Shown here piece after piece: positions 8,652 through 18,121 of a DNA stretch of 64,000 nucleotides; within the stretch, counting starts at the first letter, position 1, and every line of letters starts with the position of its first letter. The translations under genes and the position numbers were made by a program. Source of the stretch: Caballeronia jiangsuensis (lineage in GTDB: Bacteria > Pseudomonadota > Gammaproteobacteria > Burkholderiales > Burkholderiaceae); the NCBI GenBank assembly GCA_000648925.1, contig JFHF01000004.1, positions 124,001 to 188,000 on the forward strand, read 5' to 3'. The notes beneath the pieces are model-generated. The model saw only the letters and a list, made by a program, of their open reading frames with translations. It ran no database searches and was not told the origin of the DNA.

Positions 8652-10322
8652 ATGTCCACGCCATCGAACATTTCATCGCCAGGCAGCGCCGCAGCCGAGC
8701 GCAGCGCCGTCCTCGATTCGGCCCATCTCGGCGACATCAAGGGCGCGTTCGGCACCATCGCGCATCACGACACAGCGCCCCGCCGCAACTGGTGGGCGCG
8801 CGTGCGGACCCTGCTCGCGATCATCGGCCCCGGTCTCATCGTGATGGTCGGCGACAACGACGCCGGAGCGTTCGGCACCTATACGCAGGCGGGACAGAAC
8901 TACGGCACCACGCTGCTCTGGACCTTGCTGCTGCTCGTCCCCGTTCTCTTCGTCAATCAGGAGATGGTGCTGCGTCTGGGTGCGGTGACGGGCGTCGGCC
9001 ACGCCCGGCTGATCTTCGAGCGTTTCGGCAAGTTCTGGGGTGCGTTCAGCGTCATCGATCTGTTCATCCTCAACGCGCTGACCATCGTCACCGAGTTCAT
9101 CGGCATCACGTTCGCGCTCGATTTTCTGGGCGTCTCGAAGATGGCGGGCGTCTGTATCGCGGCGGCGCTCATCATGGCCGCGGTCAGCACCGGCAACTTC
9201 AGGCGGTTCGAACGCTTCGCTCTCGTGCTTTGCCTGTTGAGCCTGCTGCTGGTTCCCGTGCTCGTGTCCGTGCATCCGCCCGTCGGCCAGATGTCGCGCG
9301 ACTTCTTCGTGCCCAACTGGCCGGCCCATGCAAAGCTCTCCGACGTGATGCTGCTCGTCATCGGCATCGTCGGGACGACCGTCGCGCCGTGGCAGTTGTT
9401 CTTCCAGCAGAGCTATGTCGTCGACAAGCGAATCACGCCGCGCTTCATGCAGTACGAGAAGGCCGACTTGTGGATCGGCATCGCCTTCGTGCTGATCGGC
9501 GCGGTCGCGATGATCTCGTTCAGCGCCGCGCTGTTCGCCGGCCACCCCGAGTCCGGACAGTTCACCGACGCCGGCGGCGTGATCGCGGGGCTGGAGAAGT
9601 ATGTGGGCCGCACGTCCGCGACCATCTTCGCCGTCGCGCTGCTCGATGCCTGCATCATCGGCGCGGCCGCCGTGTCGCTTTCGACTGCATACGCGATCGG
9701 CGATGTCTTCAAGATTCGTCATTCGCTGCATCGCGGCGTGTCCGATGCAAAGGGATTCTATTTCGTCTATTTCGGGATCATCGCGGCGGCGGCGGCGCTC
9801 GTTCTCATCCCGGGCAGTCCGCTGGGCCTGCTCACGGAAGCGGTGCAAACGCTCGCCGGCGTGCTGCTCCCGAGCGCGACGGTCTTCCTGCTGCTCCTGT
9901 GCAACGACCGCGCCGTGCTCGGTCCCTGGGTCAATTCCGGCGCGCTCAATGTCTTCACCGGCGCGGTGGTGTGGGTGCTGGTGATGCTGTCCATCGTCCT
10001 GACGGCGTCGGTCGTGTACCCGGACATCAGCGGCGAAACCATCGGCATGATTCTCGCGGGCGGTACGGTTATCGCGCTTGCCGGTTATGCGATGATCTCC
10101 TTGCTCCGTGCGCGCAAAGGCCGACACGAAGCATTCGGCTTAGAATCGAACGCGCAACTCCGGCACTTGCGCGACACATGGCGCATGCCGCCGCTCGATC
10201 AGTTGGAGAGGCCTCGGCTCACGTTGTCGAGCCGGATCTGGATGACCGCCTTGCGTGGTTACCTCGTCATCGCCGTGGGACTCGTCGTCGTCAAGGTCGT
10301 GCAGATGATGCTGATGAAGTGA
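8652..10322 (+). CDS. Nramp-family divalent metal transporter, divergent metal site
   Basis: This 556-residue inner-membrane protein has the Nramp/SLC11 fold: a soluble N-terminus of about 50 residues, then roughly eleven hydrophobic segments, beginning with LLAIIGPGLIVMVG. Canonical Nramps carry DPGN in helix 1 and MPH in helix 6. Here helix 1 reads DNDAGAFGTYTQAG, so Asp70 is retained but the Asn position is Ala73; helix 6 reads GTTVAPWQLFF, so Met is Ala and His is Trp. In Nramp proteins that Met helps favour Mn and Fe over Mg and Ca, so the substrate may differ from classical MntH. It is longer than MntH (about 410 residues). The chosen ATG starts MSTPSN; an upstream in-frame start at 8589 lies in the leader. 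Confidence 0.85.
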   Translation: MSTPSNISSPGSAAAERSAVLDSAHLGDIKGAFGTIAHHDTAPRRNWWARVRTLLAIIGPGLIVMVGDNDAGAFGTYTQAGQNYGTTLLWTLLLLVPVLFVNQEMVLRLGAVTGVGHARLIFERFGKFWGAFSVIDLFILNALTIVTEFIGITFALDFLGVSKMAGVCIAAALIMAAVSTGNFRRFERFALVLCLLSLLLVPVLVSVHPPVGQMSRDFFVPNWPAHAKLSDVMLLVIGIVGTTVAPWQLFFQQSYVVDKRITPRFMQYEKADLWIGIAFVLIGAVAMISFSAALFAGHPESGQFTDAGGVIAGLEKYVGRTSATIFAVALLDACIIGAAAVSLSTAYAIGDVFKIRHSLHRGVSDAKGFYFVYFGIIAAAAALVLIPGSPLGLLTEAVQTLAGVLLPSATVFLLLLCNDRAVLGPWVNSGALNVFTGAVVWVLVMLSIVLTASVVYPDISGETIGMILAGGTVIALAGYAMISLLRARKGRHEAFGLESNAQLRHLRDTWRMPPLDQLERPRLTLSSRIWMTALRGYLVIAVGLVVVKVVQMMLMK

Positions 10323-10354
10323 CGCGCCGCAATTCCGACATCACAAAGGAAACC

Positions 10355-10885
10355 ATGAGAGCACTCGTTCATCGAGCCTGCGGTCGTCGCGACAAAAAGC
10401 TCGCGCGCATATCGGCGGGCGCGGCCTTGCTGATCGCCGCGCTATCGACCAACGCACGCGCCGACGATGCGCAGGATTGCCACGCGGCCGGCGGCTCGCT
10501 GCTGACCGGTCGGGCGGTGTCGCCTCCGACGTTCAAGGACGGCATGTTCCGTCACGGCGTGGAGCTGTCGCATACGCATCTGCGGATCAAGGGCGATGCC
10601 GACGGCAAAACATACGATATCGCTATCGACAACGTATTCGCGTCGGGCTATCAGAAGAACACCAAGGGCGTGCCCGCTCCGCTGAATACGATCAAAGTCG
10701 GCGACAAGATCGAAGCGTGCGGCATTCCGTACAGCGGCGGCATCCATTGGGTACACACCAATTGCGGCGACACGCCCACGGCGTCCGATCCGAACGGCTG
10801 GCTCAAGATCGTGCAGGCGGATGGCAGCGTCGGACCGAACCTGGAGGATAGCCAGAAGTATTGCAACCTCTGGCCGCATCGCTGA
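10355..10885 (+). CDS. Secreted protein of unknown function
   Basis: A 176-residue protein not assigned to a family I recognise. Residues 1-36 form an export signal: basic start, hydrophobic AGAALLIAALS, then ARA before DDAQDCHAAGG, so the mature protein is periplasmic or secreted. The mature part has four cysteines (DCHAAGG, EACGIPYSGG, HTNCGDTP and QKYCNLWPHR), suggesting two disulfides, and ends soon after the last one. The run LSHTHLRIKGDADGKTYD and a terminal WLKIVQADGSVG look like a beta-rich fold. AAAGGA lies 6 bases before the ATG. It follows the Nramp gene by 32 bp and may share its transcript, but a functional link is not evident. Confidence 0.75.
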   Translation: MRALVHRACGRRDKKLARISAGAALLIAALSTNARADDAQDCHAAGGSLLTGRAVSPPTFKDGMFRHGVELSHTHLRIKGDADGKTYDIAIDNVFASGYQKNTKGVPAPLNTIKVGDKIEACGIPYSGGIHWVHTNCGDTPTASDPNGWLKIVQADGSVGPNLEDSQKYCNLWPHR

Positions 10886-10895
10886 AGCGCTTCGT

Positions 10896-11750
10896 TCAGC
10901 GAGGCTCCTCGATGAACGCGTCGAACGCCGCCTTGTAATCCGGATGCCAGCGCGACAGGGCCGGTCGGTTCTCCACGACATCTCCGATGGCCCACAACAT
11001 GCGGCGCTCGTCGAGCGAACGCGGCACATCGTTATCCGGACACAGGATGTAGAAGTCGCCTGCATCCAGACGCTGCAACATGAAGTCGACGGTCTGCTCG
11101 GGCGTCCATGCCGCAGCCGGCTTTTCCGTCCGATCCCTGCGCGTCAACTCCGTGAACACGAAACCGGGAATCAGCAAATGCGCGCTGATGTTGCACCCGG
11201 CGGTATTGCGCAGTTCGTATTGCAGCGCTTCAGTGAACGCCTTCAGTCCGGCCTTCGAAACGTTGTACGCCGGATCGCCGGGCGGTGTCGTGATGCCTTG
11301 CTTCGAGCCGGTATTGATCACGAGCCCCGGACGTCCGCGCCGGATCATGTCGGGCACGAAAACCTGCGTCCCGTGAATGGCGCCCCACAGATTCACGCCC
11401 AGCACGCGCGTCCAGTTCTCGACGGGACCGAAAATATTGCTTCCCGGCTGAATCCCGGCGTTGTTCATCAGGACGTCGACGCCGCCGAATCGTTCGACGA
11501 CGGCCGCGTGCAGGCGACGGACATCGTCGATGACGCCGACATCGGTTTCGAATCCGAAGACGTTTTGTGCGCCGCCCGCGCTCAATTGGGCGATGTGCTC
11601 CACCGCTTGCGCGATTCGACCGGCATCGCGGTCCGCAATGCAGATACGAAGTCCGAGCCCGGCGAACCGCTTCGCCGCAGCGAGACCGATACCCGACGCG
11701 CCACCCGTGATGACGGCAACCGCGTCCTTGGTCAGAGCAGAATGAGACAT
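10896..11750 (-). CDS. SDR-family NAD(P)-dependent oxidoreductase
   Basis: This is a classical short-chain dehydrogenase of 284 residues. It has the cofactor motif TGGASGIG, the NNAG structural motif, a serine in VINTGSKQG and the catalytic pair Tyr162/Lys166 in YNVSK, so it should be an active oxidoreductase using NAD or NADP. The residue after beta-2 (IADRD) suggests NAD. The C-terminal extension after PGFVFTELTRRD is longer than in many SDRs. The start giving MSHSALTK was chosen because the upstream 63 in-frame codons look like non-coding sequence. It is convergent with the secreted-protein gene and divergent from the transglutaminase-like gene. The substrate is unknown. Confidence 0.88.
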   Translation of the reverse strand: MSHSALTKDAVAVITGGASGIGLAAAKRFAGLGLRICIADRDAGRIAQAVEHIAQLSAGGAQNVFGFETDVGVIDDVRRLHAAVVERFGGVDVLMNNAGIQPGSNIFGPVENWTRVLGVNLWGAIHGTQVFVPDMIRRGRPGLVINTGSKQGITTPPGDPAYNVSKAGLKAFTEALQYELRNTAGCNISAHLLIPGFVFTELTRRDRTEKPAAAWTPEQTVDFMLQRLDAGDFYILCPDNDVPRSLDERRMLWAIGDVVENRPALSRWHPDYKAAFDAFIEEPR

Positions 11751-11956
11751 GTGTCGATATCCCTGTTGTGCGCGGGCGCTGGCACGCGCACCGCAGCGAT
11801 TCCGGTGAAAACAAGGGTAGCACGCCCGCGCGCGGTACATCGCGCATGCGTCGGCTTTCTGTATGGCGCCATCAGTGGCATGATTGCCGTATCGGCGGAC
11901 ACGCAATGCATCGCCGATGACAACCCGTTCGCGCGGCACTGGCTCGGAGGTCGCAC

Positions 11957-12949
11957 ATGTCCGTCTTTCTCGAAGTCGAGCACGTCACAACCTATCGCTA
12001 CCGCAAGCCTGTCGAGTTTTCTCCGCATCGCGTGATGTTCCGGCCACGCGCCGCGCACGACATCCGCGTGCTGTCGGCGACGCTGGCGGTATCGCCGCAC
12101 AGCGCGCAGCACTGGATTCACGACGTATTCTCCAATTCGGTCGCGGTCGTCGAACCCCGCGTACCCGCCGATGAGTTGCAGCTTCGCGCGCGCTTCGTGA
12201 TCGAGCATTTCGGCGTCAAGAATCTGGAGTTGCCGGTCGTCCCCGAAGCCGAGAATTACCCGTTCCAGTACAACGACGAGGATCGGCTCGATCTCGCATC
12301 CTTCCTGCCGCCGCAATATCCGGACGATCAGCCGATGCTGCGCGACTGGGTGACGCAGTTTCTCCCCAGGCGCGGCACCATCCACACGCGCGATATTCTC
12401 GCGAACATCAACTCCGCCATTCGTGGCGACTTCCAGTACCAGTCGCGCGACGCGATGGGCACGCAGCGTCCATCCGAGACGCTGAACCGGCGCAGCGGCA
12501 CCTGCCGCGATTTCGCGCTGCTGATGATCGAGGTGGTGCGCGGACTGGGACTCGCCGCGCGCTTCGTGTCGGGTTATCTGTACGATCGGACGCTCGACAC
12601 GCCCGCGCCGCCCGCAGTGCGCAACACCGGATTGCAGCAGGGCGCGCGGCAGGTCGAAAGCCGCGACGAACCGCTCGTCGTCGGCGCGGGCGCGACGCAC
12701 GCATGGCTGCACGTATTCCTGCCGGGCGCGGGCTGGGTGCCGTACGATCCGACGAACTCGCTCGTCGGCGGAACCGATCTGATCCGCGTGGCGTACACGC
12801 GCAAGCCCGAACAGGCCGCGCCCGTGTCGGGTTCCTGGTTCGGCGACGCGGCGGATTTCATCGGCATGGACGTGAGCGTCGGCGTGCGGCAGATCGAGCG
12901 GCCGGCAGAACCGGCGTCGATCGGCGAAAGCGTCTCGAACCAGGCCTGA
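11957..12949 (+). CDS. Transglutaminase-like cysteine protease-fold protein
   Basis: This 330-residue protein matches the bacterial transglutaminase-like family with its N-terminal beta domain (about residues 1-85, starting VEHVTTYRY). The papain-like triad is intact: Cys183 in RSGTCRDFA, His248 in THAWLHVFLPG and Asp264 in VPYDPTN. There is no signal peptide, so it is cytoplasmic. Family members are commonly encoded with the DUF403 and circularly permuted ATP-grasp proteins; those partners are not adjacent here. The activity could be proteolytic or amidating; the substrate is unknown. GGAGG lies upstream of the ATG. Confidence 0.88.
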   Translation: MSVFLEVEHVTTYRYRKPVEFSPHRVMFRPRAAHDIRVLSATLAVSPHSAQHWIHDVFSNSVAVVEPRVPADELQLRARFVIEHFGVKNLELPVVPEAENYPFQYNDEDRLDLASFLPPQYPDDQPMLRDWVTQFLPRRGTIHTRDILANINSAIRGDFQYQSRDAMGTQRPSETLNRRSGTCRDFALLMIEVVRGLGLAARFVSGYLYDRTLDTPAPPAVRNTGLQQGARQVESRDEPLVVGAGATHAWLHVFLPGAGWVPYDPTNSLVGGTDLIRVAYTRKPEQAAPVSGSWFGDAADFIGMDVSVGVRQIERPAEPASIGESVSNQA

Positions 12950-12967
12950 GGCTCGCGGCTGGTTGCG

Positions 12968-13879
12968 TCAGCGCCCTGCCCGCGCGCGCATCGATTCGCC
13001 GACCGCATCGCGCACACACGCCGCCATCCATTCTGATGCGCGCGTGCGCGCGGCCCGCGCGGGTCTCGCGATCACCAAAGGCTGAATCACCGTCGACTCC
13101 TGAATCCGGCATTCGACCACGAGCGGCGATTGCGTCGCCGCCGGGCTTTGCGTAATCAGCAGCGACACGCCGAGCCCGCTCGCGACCATCGCTCTGACCA
13201 GTTCGATCGACGCGGCACGATGGACCACATTCGGCGACAACCCGCATTGCCAGAACGGCGTCATCAGAAAATCGCGGCTCTGCGGCAGGTCGATCAGGAT
13301 GAACGGCTCCGCCGCGAGGTCGCGAAGCGAGATGGCGCGCTTGCGCTTCGCGAGCCGTGAACCGGCGGGCACCAGCCCGTACGGCCGCAATTGCGCAAGA
13401 CAGTCGCGCTCGATGTCATCGCCCAGCCCGACGTCGTACATCAGCGCGAAATCGATCTGTCTCTTGCGCAGCCACGATTCGAGCTGCGGCAAATCGCCTT
13501 CGACGAAGCGAATCCGCAGCCGCGGATGCCGCTCACGCGCAAGCGCCAGCGCGCGCGGCAGATAGACCGGCGCGATGGTGCGAAAGACGCCGATCTGCAC
13601 CTCGCCGCCTTCTTCATCGCCGACATCGTCGGTCGAGAACGCCGCCGCCGATGCCAGCAGTTGCCGCGCTTCCGCGAGCTTGCGCTCGCCGAATTGCGTG
13701 AGCGTCATGCGCGTGCCGGCCCCGCGCGTGAACAGCGGATCGTCGAACAGCGCTTCGAGCTCGCGGATCGCAACCGAGATCGACGGCTGCGACACGCTGA
13801 GCTGATTCGCCGCCGCCGTCGTGCTGCCGAGTTCCGCGGCGGCGACGAAATAGCGAAGCAGCCTCAGTGACAAAGCCAT
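12968..13879 (-). CDS. LysR-family transcriptional regulator
   Basis: This is a 303-residue LysR-type regulator. The N-terminal winged helix-turn-helix (LRLLRYFVAAAELGSTTAAANQLSVSQPSISVAIRELE) is followed by a linker helix and a two-lobed effector domain starting near GEVQIGVFRT. It lies back to back with the CaiB/acyl-CoA dehydrogenase/ETF/permease operon across 108 bp, the usual arrangement for a LysR activator and its target. The intervening DNA is AT-rich, with near-symmetric elements AAAATCG and CGATATTTT flanking about 20 bp that could form its binding site. The inducer is unknown and may be the substrate carried by the NCS1 permease. Confidence 0.92.
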   Translation of the reverse strand: MALSLRLLRYFVAAAELGSTTAAANQLSVSQPSISVAIRELEALFDDPLFTRGAGTRMTLTQFGERKLAEARQLLASAAAFSTDDVGDEEGGEVQIGVFRTIAPVYLPRALALARERHPRLRIRFVEGDLPQLESWLRKRQIDFALMYDVGLGDDIERDCLAQLRPYGLVPAGSRLAKRKRAISLRDLAAEPFILIDLPQSRDFLMTPFWQCGLSPNVVHRAASIELVRAMVASGLGVSLLITQSPAATQSPLVVECRIQESTVIQPLVIARPARAARTRASEWMAACVRDAVGESMRARAGR

Positions 13880-13987
13880 ATGAAAATCGTATAGGCGTTA
13901 ATTTATTCCGATATTTTATCTAATTACCCGGCGCGACCAGAATCATGACACCGGCCGGCTTTGGCCGGACCTTCAGGAGACGATGTC

Positions 13988-15223
13988 GTGACTGTGTCCA
14001 GGCTGCCGCTCGACGGCATACGCGTGATCGATTTTTCCCGGGTGCTGGCGGGGCCGTTGTGTTCGGCGCTGCTCGGCGATCTCGGCGCCGACGTCATCAA
14101 GATCGAGCCGCCGGGCGGCGACGACTATCGAGCGATCGGTCCGTTCGCGCACGGCGAGAGCGGCCTGTTCAGTGCGATGAATCGCAACAAGCGCAGCGTC
14201 GTCATCGATCTGAAGACCGAAGACGGGCAGATGCTCGCGCAATCGCTGTGCGCAGAGGCGGACGTCGTCGTGGAGAACTTCCGTCCCGGCGTCGCGGGGC
14301 GGCTCGGCATCGGCTACGAGACCTTGTCGGCGCGCCATCCATCGCTCGTCTATGCGAGCGTCTCGGGCTTCGGGCAGACCGGCCCCGAATCGCACCGGCC
14401 CGCCTACGACATCATTCTGCAAGCGCTGTGCGGACTCATGGACGCGACCGGCGCGCCCGACGGCGAGCCGACGCTCGTCGGCGATTCCGTGTCCGACGTC
14501 GTGAGCGGCATCTTCGCGTCCTGGGGCGTGCTGGCCGCCCTCGTCGCACGCGATCGCACGGGCAAGGGCACGCATGTCGATGTATCGATGTTCGACGCCA
14601 CGCTGAATCTGACGGCAGCGCTCGTCGCCCGCTATGCGACCACGGGCGTCGCGCAATCGCGCGTCGGCAATCGCCATCCGACATCCGCTCCGTTCGGCGC
14701 GTATCGCGCGTCGGACGGTCACTTCGTCGTCGCGGTGCTCAACAACAAGCTGTTCGCCCGCCTCGCCGATGCGATCGACCAGCCCGAACTCGCCGACGAC
14801 CCGCGCTTCGCGAACGACACCTCGCGCTGCGCGCACGAAGCCGTTCTGCGTGCGTGCATCGAGCGATGGGCAGCGACGCGCTCGGTCGCCGAAGTCAACG
14901 CCGCGCTGAGCGCCGCAGGCATTCCCGTCGCGCCGATCCAGAGCATCCGGCAGGCGCTCGACAGCGATCACGCGCGGATGCGCGGCGTGCTCGTCGATAC
15001 CGTCGCAGCGGATGGCACGACGATGCGCCTGCCCGCGCAGCCGCTCAAATTCTCGGCGTATCCGAACCCACGCACGACGCGCGCGCCGCGCATCGGCGAA
15101 CACACCGCGACGGTCCTCGAAGACCTGCTCGGCCTCGACACGACAGCGATCGCCTCGCTCGCCGCGTCCGGCGTCGTGCATACCGGCGAACCCGACATCA
15201 TCCAGGAGAAAGATCTTGCTTAA
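13988..15223 (+). CDS. CaiB/BaiF (family III) CoA-transferase
   Basis: This 411-residue enzyme moves coenzyme A between carboxylic acids. Family-III hallmarks include RVIDFSRVLAGPLCSALLGDLGADVIKIE at the N-terminus, ENFRPGVAGRLGIGYE, and GFGQTGPE with an Asp-rich GDSVSDV that probably carries the catalytic Asp. The start is a GTG preceded at 7 bases by AGGAGA; a TTG 27 bp upstream would lie before that site and is unlikely. It is the first gene of an operon with a dehydrogenase, both ETF subunits and a permease, so it most likely activates an imported acid to a CoA thioester that the dehydrogenase then oxidises. The acid is not identifiable. Confidence 0.9.
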   Translation: MTVSRLPLDGIRVIDFSRVLAGPLCSALLGDLGADVIKIEPPGGDDYRAIGPFAHGESGLFSAMNRNKRSVVIDLKTEDGQMLAQSLCAEADVVVENFRPGVAGRLGIGYETLSARHPSLVYASVSGFGQTGPESHRPAYDIILQALCGLMDATGAPDGEPTLVGDSVSDVVSGIFASWGVLAALVARDRTGKGTHVDVSMFDATLNLTAALVARYATTGVAQSRVGNRHPTSAPFGAYRASDGHFVVAVLNNKLFARLADAIDQPELADDPRFANDTSRCAHEAVLRACIERWAATRSVAEVNAALSAAGIPVAPIQSIRQALDSDHARMRGVLVDTVAADGTTMRLPAQPLKFSAYPNPRTTRAPRIGEHTATVLEDLLGLDTTAIASLAASGVVHTGEPDIIQEKDLA

Positions 15224-16355
15224 GCGACTGGGCGTCACCGACGCCGACCTCGAAATCGCGGACGCGATCCGCCGTTTCGCGCAGGCCGAACTCGCGCCGC
15301 ACGCGGCACAGGTCGATCGCGAAGAAATCCCGACGACGCGTTATGTCCGCGCACTCGCCGAACTCGGCGTGATGGGCATGAACCTGCCCGAACGCTGGAA
15401 CGGAATCGGCGCATCGCCGGCGGCGATCATTCTCGCGCTCGCTGAAATCGCGAAGGCATGCGCGGCCACGTCGTCGATGATCGGCGCGCACTATCTCGCG
15501 ACCGATTCGATCCTCATCGGCGCATCGGATGAACTGCGCGAGCGCTATCTGCCGGACGCCGCGACCGGCGTGAAACTCGGCGCATTCGCGCTGACCGAAC
15601 CGCAGGCAGGCTCCAATCCCGCGGGCATGACGACGCAGGCCCTGCGCGACGGCGACAGCTATCACATCCGCGGCGTGAAGCACTTCATCTCCAACGCCGA
15701 CGCGGCGCAGTTCATCGTCGTCTATGCGAAGACCTCGCCCGCGCAAGGCACGCGCGGCATCAGCGCGTTCGTGGTCGATCGCGACACGCCGGGCGTCACC
15801 GTCTCGCCCCCGGAAAAGCTGATGGGCATTCATGGCGCGCCCGCGCATGAAGTCGCGCTGGATTGCGTGGTGCCCGCCGCGAACCGGATCGGCGACGAAG
15901 GCAGCGGCTTTCGCACCGCGATGAAGGTGCTCGACAACAGCCGCCTCGATGTCGCGGCGACGAGTCTCGGCATTGCCGAAGCGGCATTCGGCGATGCGGT
16001 CGAATGGGCGAAACAGCGGCACGTCGGCGGCGAGCCGCTCGCGAACAAGCAGGGCTTGCAGTGGTCGTTCGCCGACATGAAGACGCGTCTCGAAGCGGCC
16101 TGGCTTCTCACGCTTCAGGCCGCCGCGCGCCGCGCCGCCGGTGAATCGTTCACGGAGATGGCGTCGATGGCGAAGCTCTACGCATCGGAGATGGTGTCGT
16201 TCGTCACGGACGCCGCATTGCAGGTTCATGGCGGCTATGGCTTCACGCGCGAGATGAGAATCGAGCGCCTCGTGCGTGACGCACGCATCCTGCGGATCTA
16301 CGAAGGTTCGTCGGAGATTCAGCGCACCGTCATCGCCCGTTCGCTGTTCGCTTGA
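15216..16355 (+). CDS. Acyl-CoA dehydrogenase
   Basis: This 379-residue flavoprotein inserts a double bond into an acyl-CoA and passes electrons to ETF. The FAD/acyl-CoA motifs are present (FALTEPQAGSNPAGM and DAALQVHGGYGFTREMRIER), and the catalytic base is Glu363 in IYEGSSEIQR. No ATG fits: the gene starts at a TTG 7 bases after AGGAG, overlapping the CoA-transferase stop by 8 bp, a typical coupled start. The glutamate near the C-terminus groups it with short-chain, not isovaleryl-type, dehydrogenases. Together with the dedicated ETF genes downstream it forms a complete activate-and-oxidise module. Confidence 0.9.
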   Translation: MLKRLGVTDADLEIADAIRRFAQAELAPHAAQVDREEIPTTRYVRALAELGVMGMNLPERWNGIGASPAAIILALAEIAKACAATSSMIGAHYLATDSILIGASDELRERYLPDAATGVKLGAFALTEPQAGSNPAGMTTQALRDGDSYHIRGVKHFISNADAAQFIVVYAKTSPAQGTRGISAFVVDRDTPGVTVSPPEKLMGIHGAPAHEVALDCVVPAANRIGDEGSGFRTAMKVLDNSRLDVAATSLGIAEAAFGDAVEWAKQRHVGGEPLANKQGLQWSFADMKTRLEAAWLLTLQAAARRAAGESFTEMASMAKLYASEMVSFVTDAALQVHGGYGFTREMRIERLVRDARILRIYEGSSEIQRTVIARSLFA

Positions 16356-16376
16356 CACTACATCAGGAGACGAATC

Positions 16377-17126
16377 GTGAAGGTTCTTGTAGCAGTCAAA
16401 CGCGTCGTCGACGCGAATGTGAAAGTGGGCGTGAAGTCCGATCGATCCGGCGTCGATATCGCGAACGTGAAGATGTCGATCAATCCGTTCGATGAGATCG
16501 CTGTCGAAGCCGCAGTGCGCCTGAAGGAAACCGGTGTCGCGACCGAAGTGATCGCCGTGTCGTGCGGTGTCGCGCAGTCGCAGGACACGCTGCGCACGGC
16601 GCTCGCGATCGGCGCGGACCGCGCGATTCTGGTCGAATCCAGCGCGGAGTTGCAGCCGCTCGCGGTCGCCAAATTGCTCAAGGCGCTGGTCGACAGGGAA
16701 CAGCCGCAACTCGTCATCCTCGGCAAACAGGCCATCGACGACGATTCGAATCAAACCGGCCAGATGCTCGCCGCGCTGGCCGATCTGCCGCAAGCGACAT
16801 TTGCTTCGGACATTGCAGTCGATAACGGCTTCGCGACGGTCGAGCGCGAAGTGGACGGCGGCGCGGAAACCTTGTCGTTGAAACTGCCCGCCGTCATCAC
16901 GACCGACCTGCGCCTCAACGAGCCGCGCTACGTCACGCTGCCGAACATCATGAAAGCGAAGAAGAAGCCGCTCGATACGGTTCGGCCTGAAGAACTCGGC
17001 GTCGATGTCACGCCGCGCCTGCAAACGCTCAAGGTCACCGAGCCGCCGAAGCGCGCGCCCGGCGTGAAACTTTCCGGCGTTCAGGCGCTGATCGACAAGC
17101 TCAAGACCGAAGCCAAGGTCCTTTGA
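16377..17126 (+). CDS. etfB: Electron transfer flavoprotein beta subunit
   Basis: This 249-residue EtfB/FixA-type subunit binds AMP and forms the ETF heterodimer. Its N-terminus [17 protein letters not shown] is family-typical, and [16 protein letters not shown] and [25 protein letters not shown] surround the AMP-binding and signature regions. It starts at GTG after AGGAGA with 6-base spacing. It takes electrons from the upstream acyl-CoA dehydrogenase, and EtfA follows 13 bp downstream. A housekeeping ETF pair is normally elsewhere in Burkholderia genomes, so this set may be dedicated to the operon. Confidence 0.95.
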   Translation: MKVLVAVKRVVDANVKVGVKSDRSGVDIANVKMSINPFDEIAVEAAVRLKETGVATEVIAVSCGVAQSQDTLRTALAIGADRAILVESSAELQPLAVAKLLKALVDREQPQLVILGKQAIDDDSNQTGQMLAALADLPQATFASDIAVDNGFATVEREVDGGAETLSLKLPAVITTDLRLNEPRYVTLPNIMKAKKKPLDTVRPEELGVDVTPRLQTLKVTEPPKRAPGVKLSGVQALIDKLKTEAKVL

Positions 17127-17139
17127 CGGAGACAGGGAA

Positions 17140-18072
17140 ATGACGATTCTGGTTATCGCGGAACATGGCAACACGTCGGTCAATGCGGCGACGTTGAAGA
17201 CCATCGGCGCGGCGCGGAAGATCGGCGCGGATATTCATGTGCTGATCGCCGGTTATCACGCGCACGGCATCGCAGAAAGCGCGGCGAAGATCGCGGGCGT
17301 ATCGAAAGTGCTGCTCGCCGATGCGCCGCAACTCGAAGCCGGCCTTGCCGAGAACATCGAAGCGACGGTGCTGCCGATCGCCGCGATCTACTCGCATATC
17401 CTCGCGCCCGCGACGGCCTTCGGCAAGAACGCGATGCCGCGCATCGCCGCGAAGCTCGATGTCGCGCAGATCAGCGATGTGACCGCCATCATCGCCGACG
17501 ACACCTTCGAACGCCCGATCTACGCGGGCAACGCCATCGCCACGGTGCGTTCGGCCGATACGGTCAAGGTGCTCACGGTACGCGCGACGAGCTTCGATGC
17601 CGTATCGGCGGAAGGCGGAAGCGCTTCGGTCGAACGCATCGAAGCGGCTGCGGATCGCGGGCTGTCGCGCTTCGTCAGCCGCGCAGCGACGAAGCTGGAG
17701 CGCCCCGAACTGACGAACGCCGGCACCATCGTGTCGGGCGGACGCGGCCTCGGCAGCGGCGAGAACTACGCGCGGATGCTCGAACCGCTCGCCGACAAAC
17801 TCGGCGCGGCGCTGGGCGCATCGCGCGCCGCCGTCGATGCGGGCTTCGTCCCGAACGACTATCAGGTCGGGCAGACCGGCAAGATCGTCGCGCCGCAGTT
17901 GTATGTCGCCATCGGCATTTCGGGCGCGATCCAGCATCTCGCCGGCATGAAGGACTCGAAGGTGATCGTCGCGATCAACAAGGACCCGGATGCGCCGATC
18001 TTCGGCGTGGCCGACTACGGTCTCGTCGGCGATCTGCACGACATCGTGCCGGCCTTCGTCGACGCGATCTGA
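17140..18072 (+). CDS. etfA: Electron transfer flavoprotein alpha subunit
   Basis: This 310-residue FAD-binding subunit of ETF is complete. The C-terminal FAD domain shows the signature [31 protein letters not shown] and [20 protein letters not shown]. The N-terminal part ([24 protein letters not shown]) matches the EtfA fold. Its ATG follows GGAGACAGGGA, just downstream of etfB. It passes electrons to ETF-ubiquinone oxidoreductase, which is not in the window. Its position between the dehydrogenase and the permease shows it belongs to the same operon. Confidence 0.95.
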   Translation: MTILVIAEHGNTSVNAATLKTIGAARKIGADIHVLIAGYHAHGIAESAAKIAGVSKVLLADAPQLEAGLAENIEATVLPIAAIYSHILAPATAFGKNAMPRIAAKLDVAQISDVTAIIADDTFERPIYAGNAIATVRSADTVKVLTVRATSFDAVSAEGGSASVERIEAAADRGLSRFVSRAATKLERPELTNAGTIVSGGRGLGSGENYARMLEPLADKLGAALGASRAAVDAGFVPNDYQVGQTGKIVAPQLYVAIGISGAIQHLAGMKDSKVIVAINKDPDAPIFGVADYGLVGDLHDIVPAFVDAI

Positions 18073-18121
18073 ATCCGCACACATCTTTCCCACGAAGTGC
18101 CTTACCGCTCAGGAGACGAGC

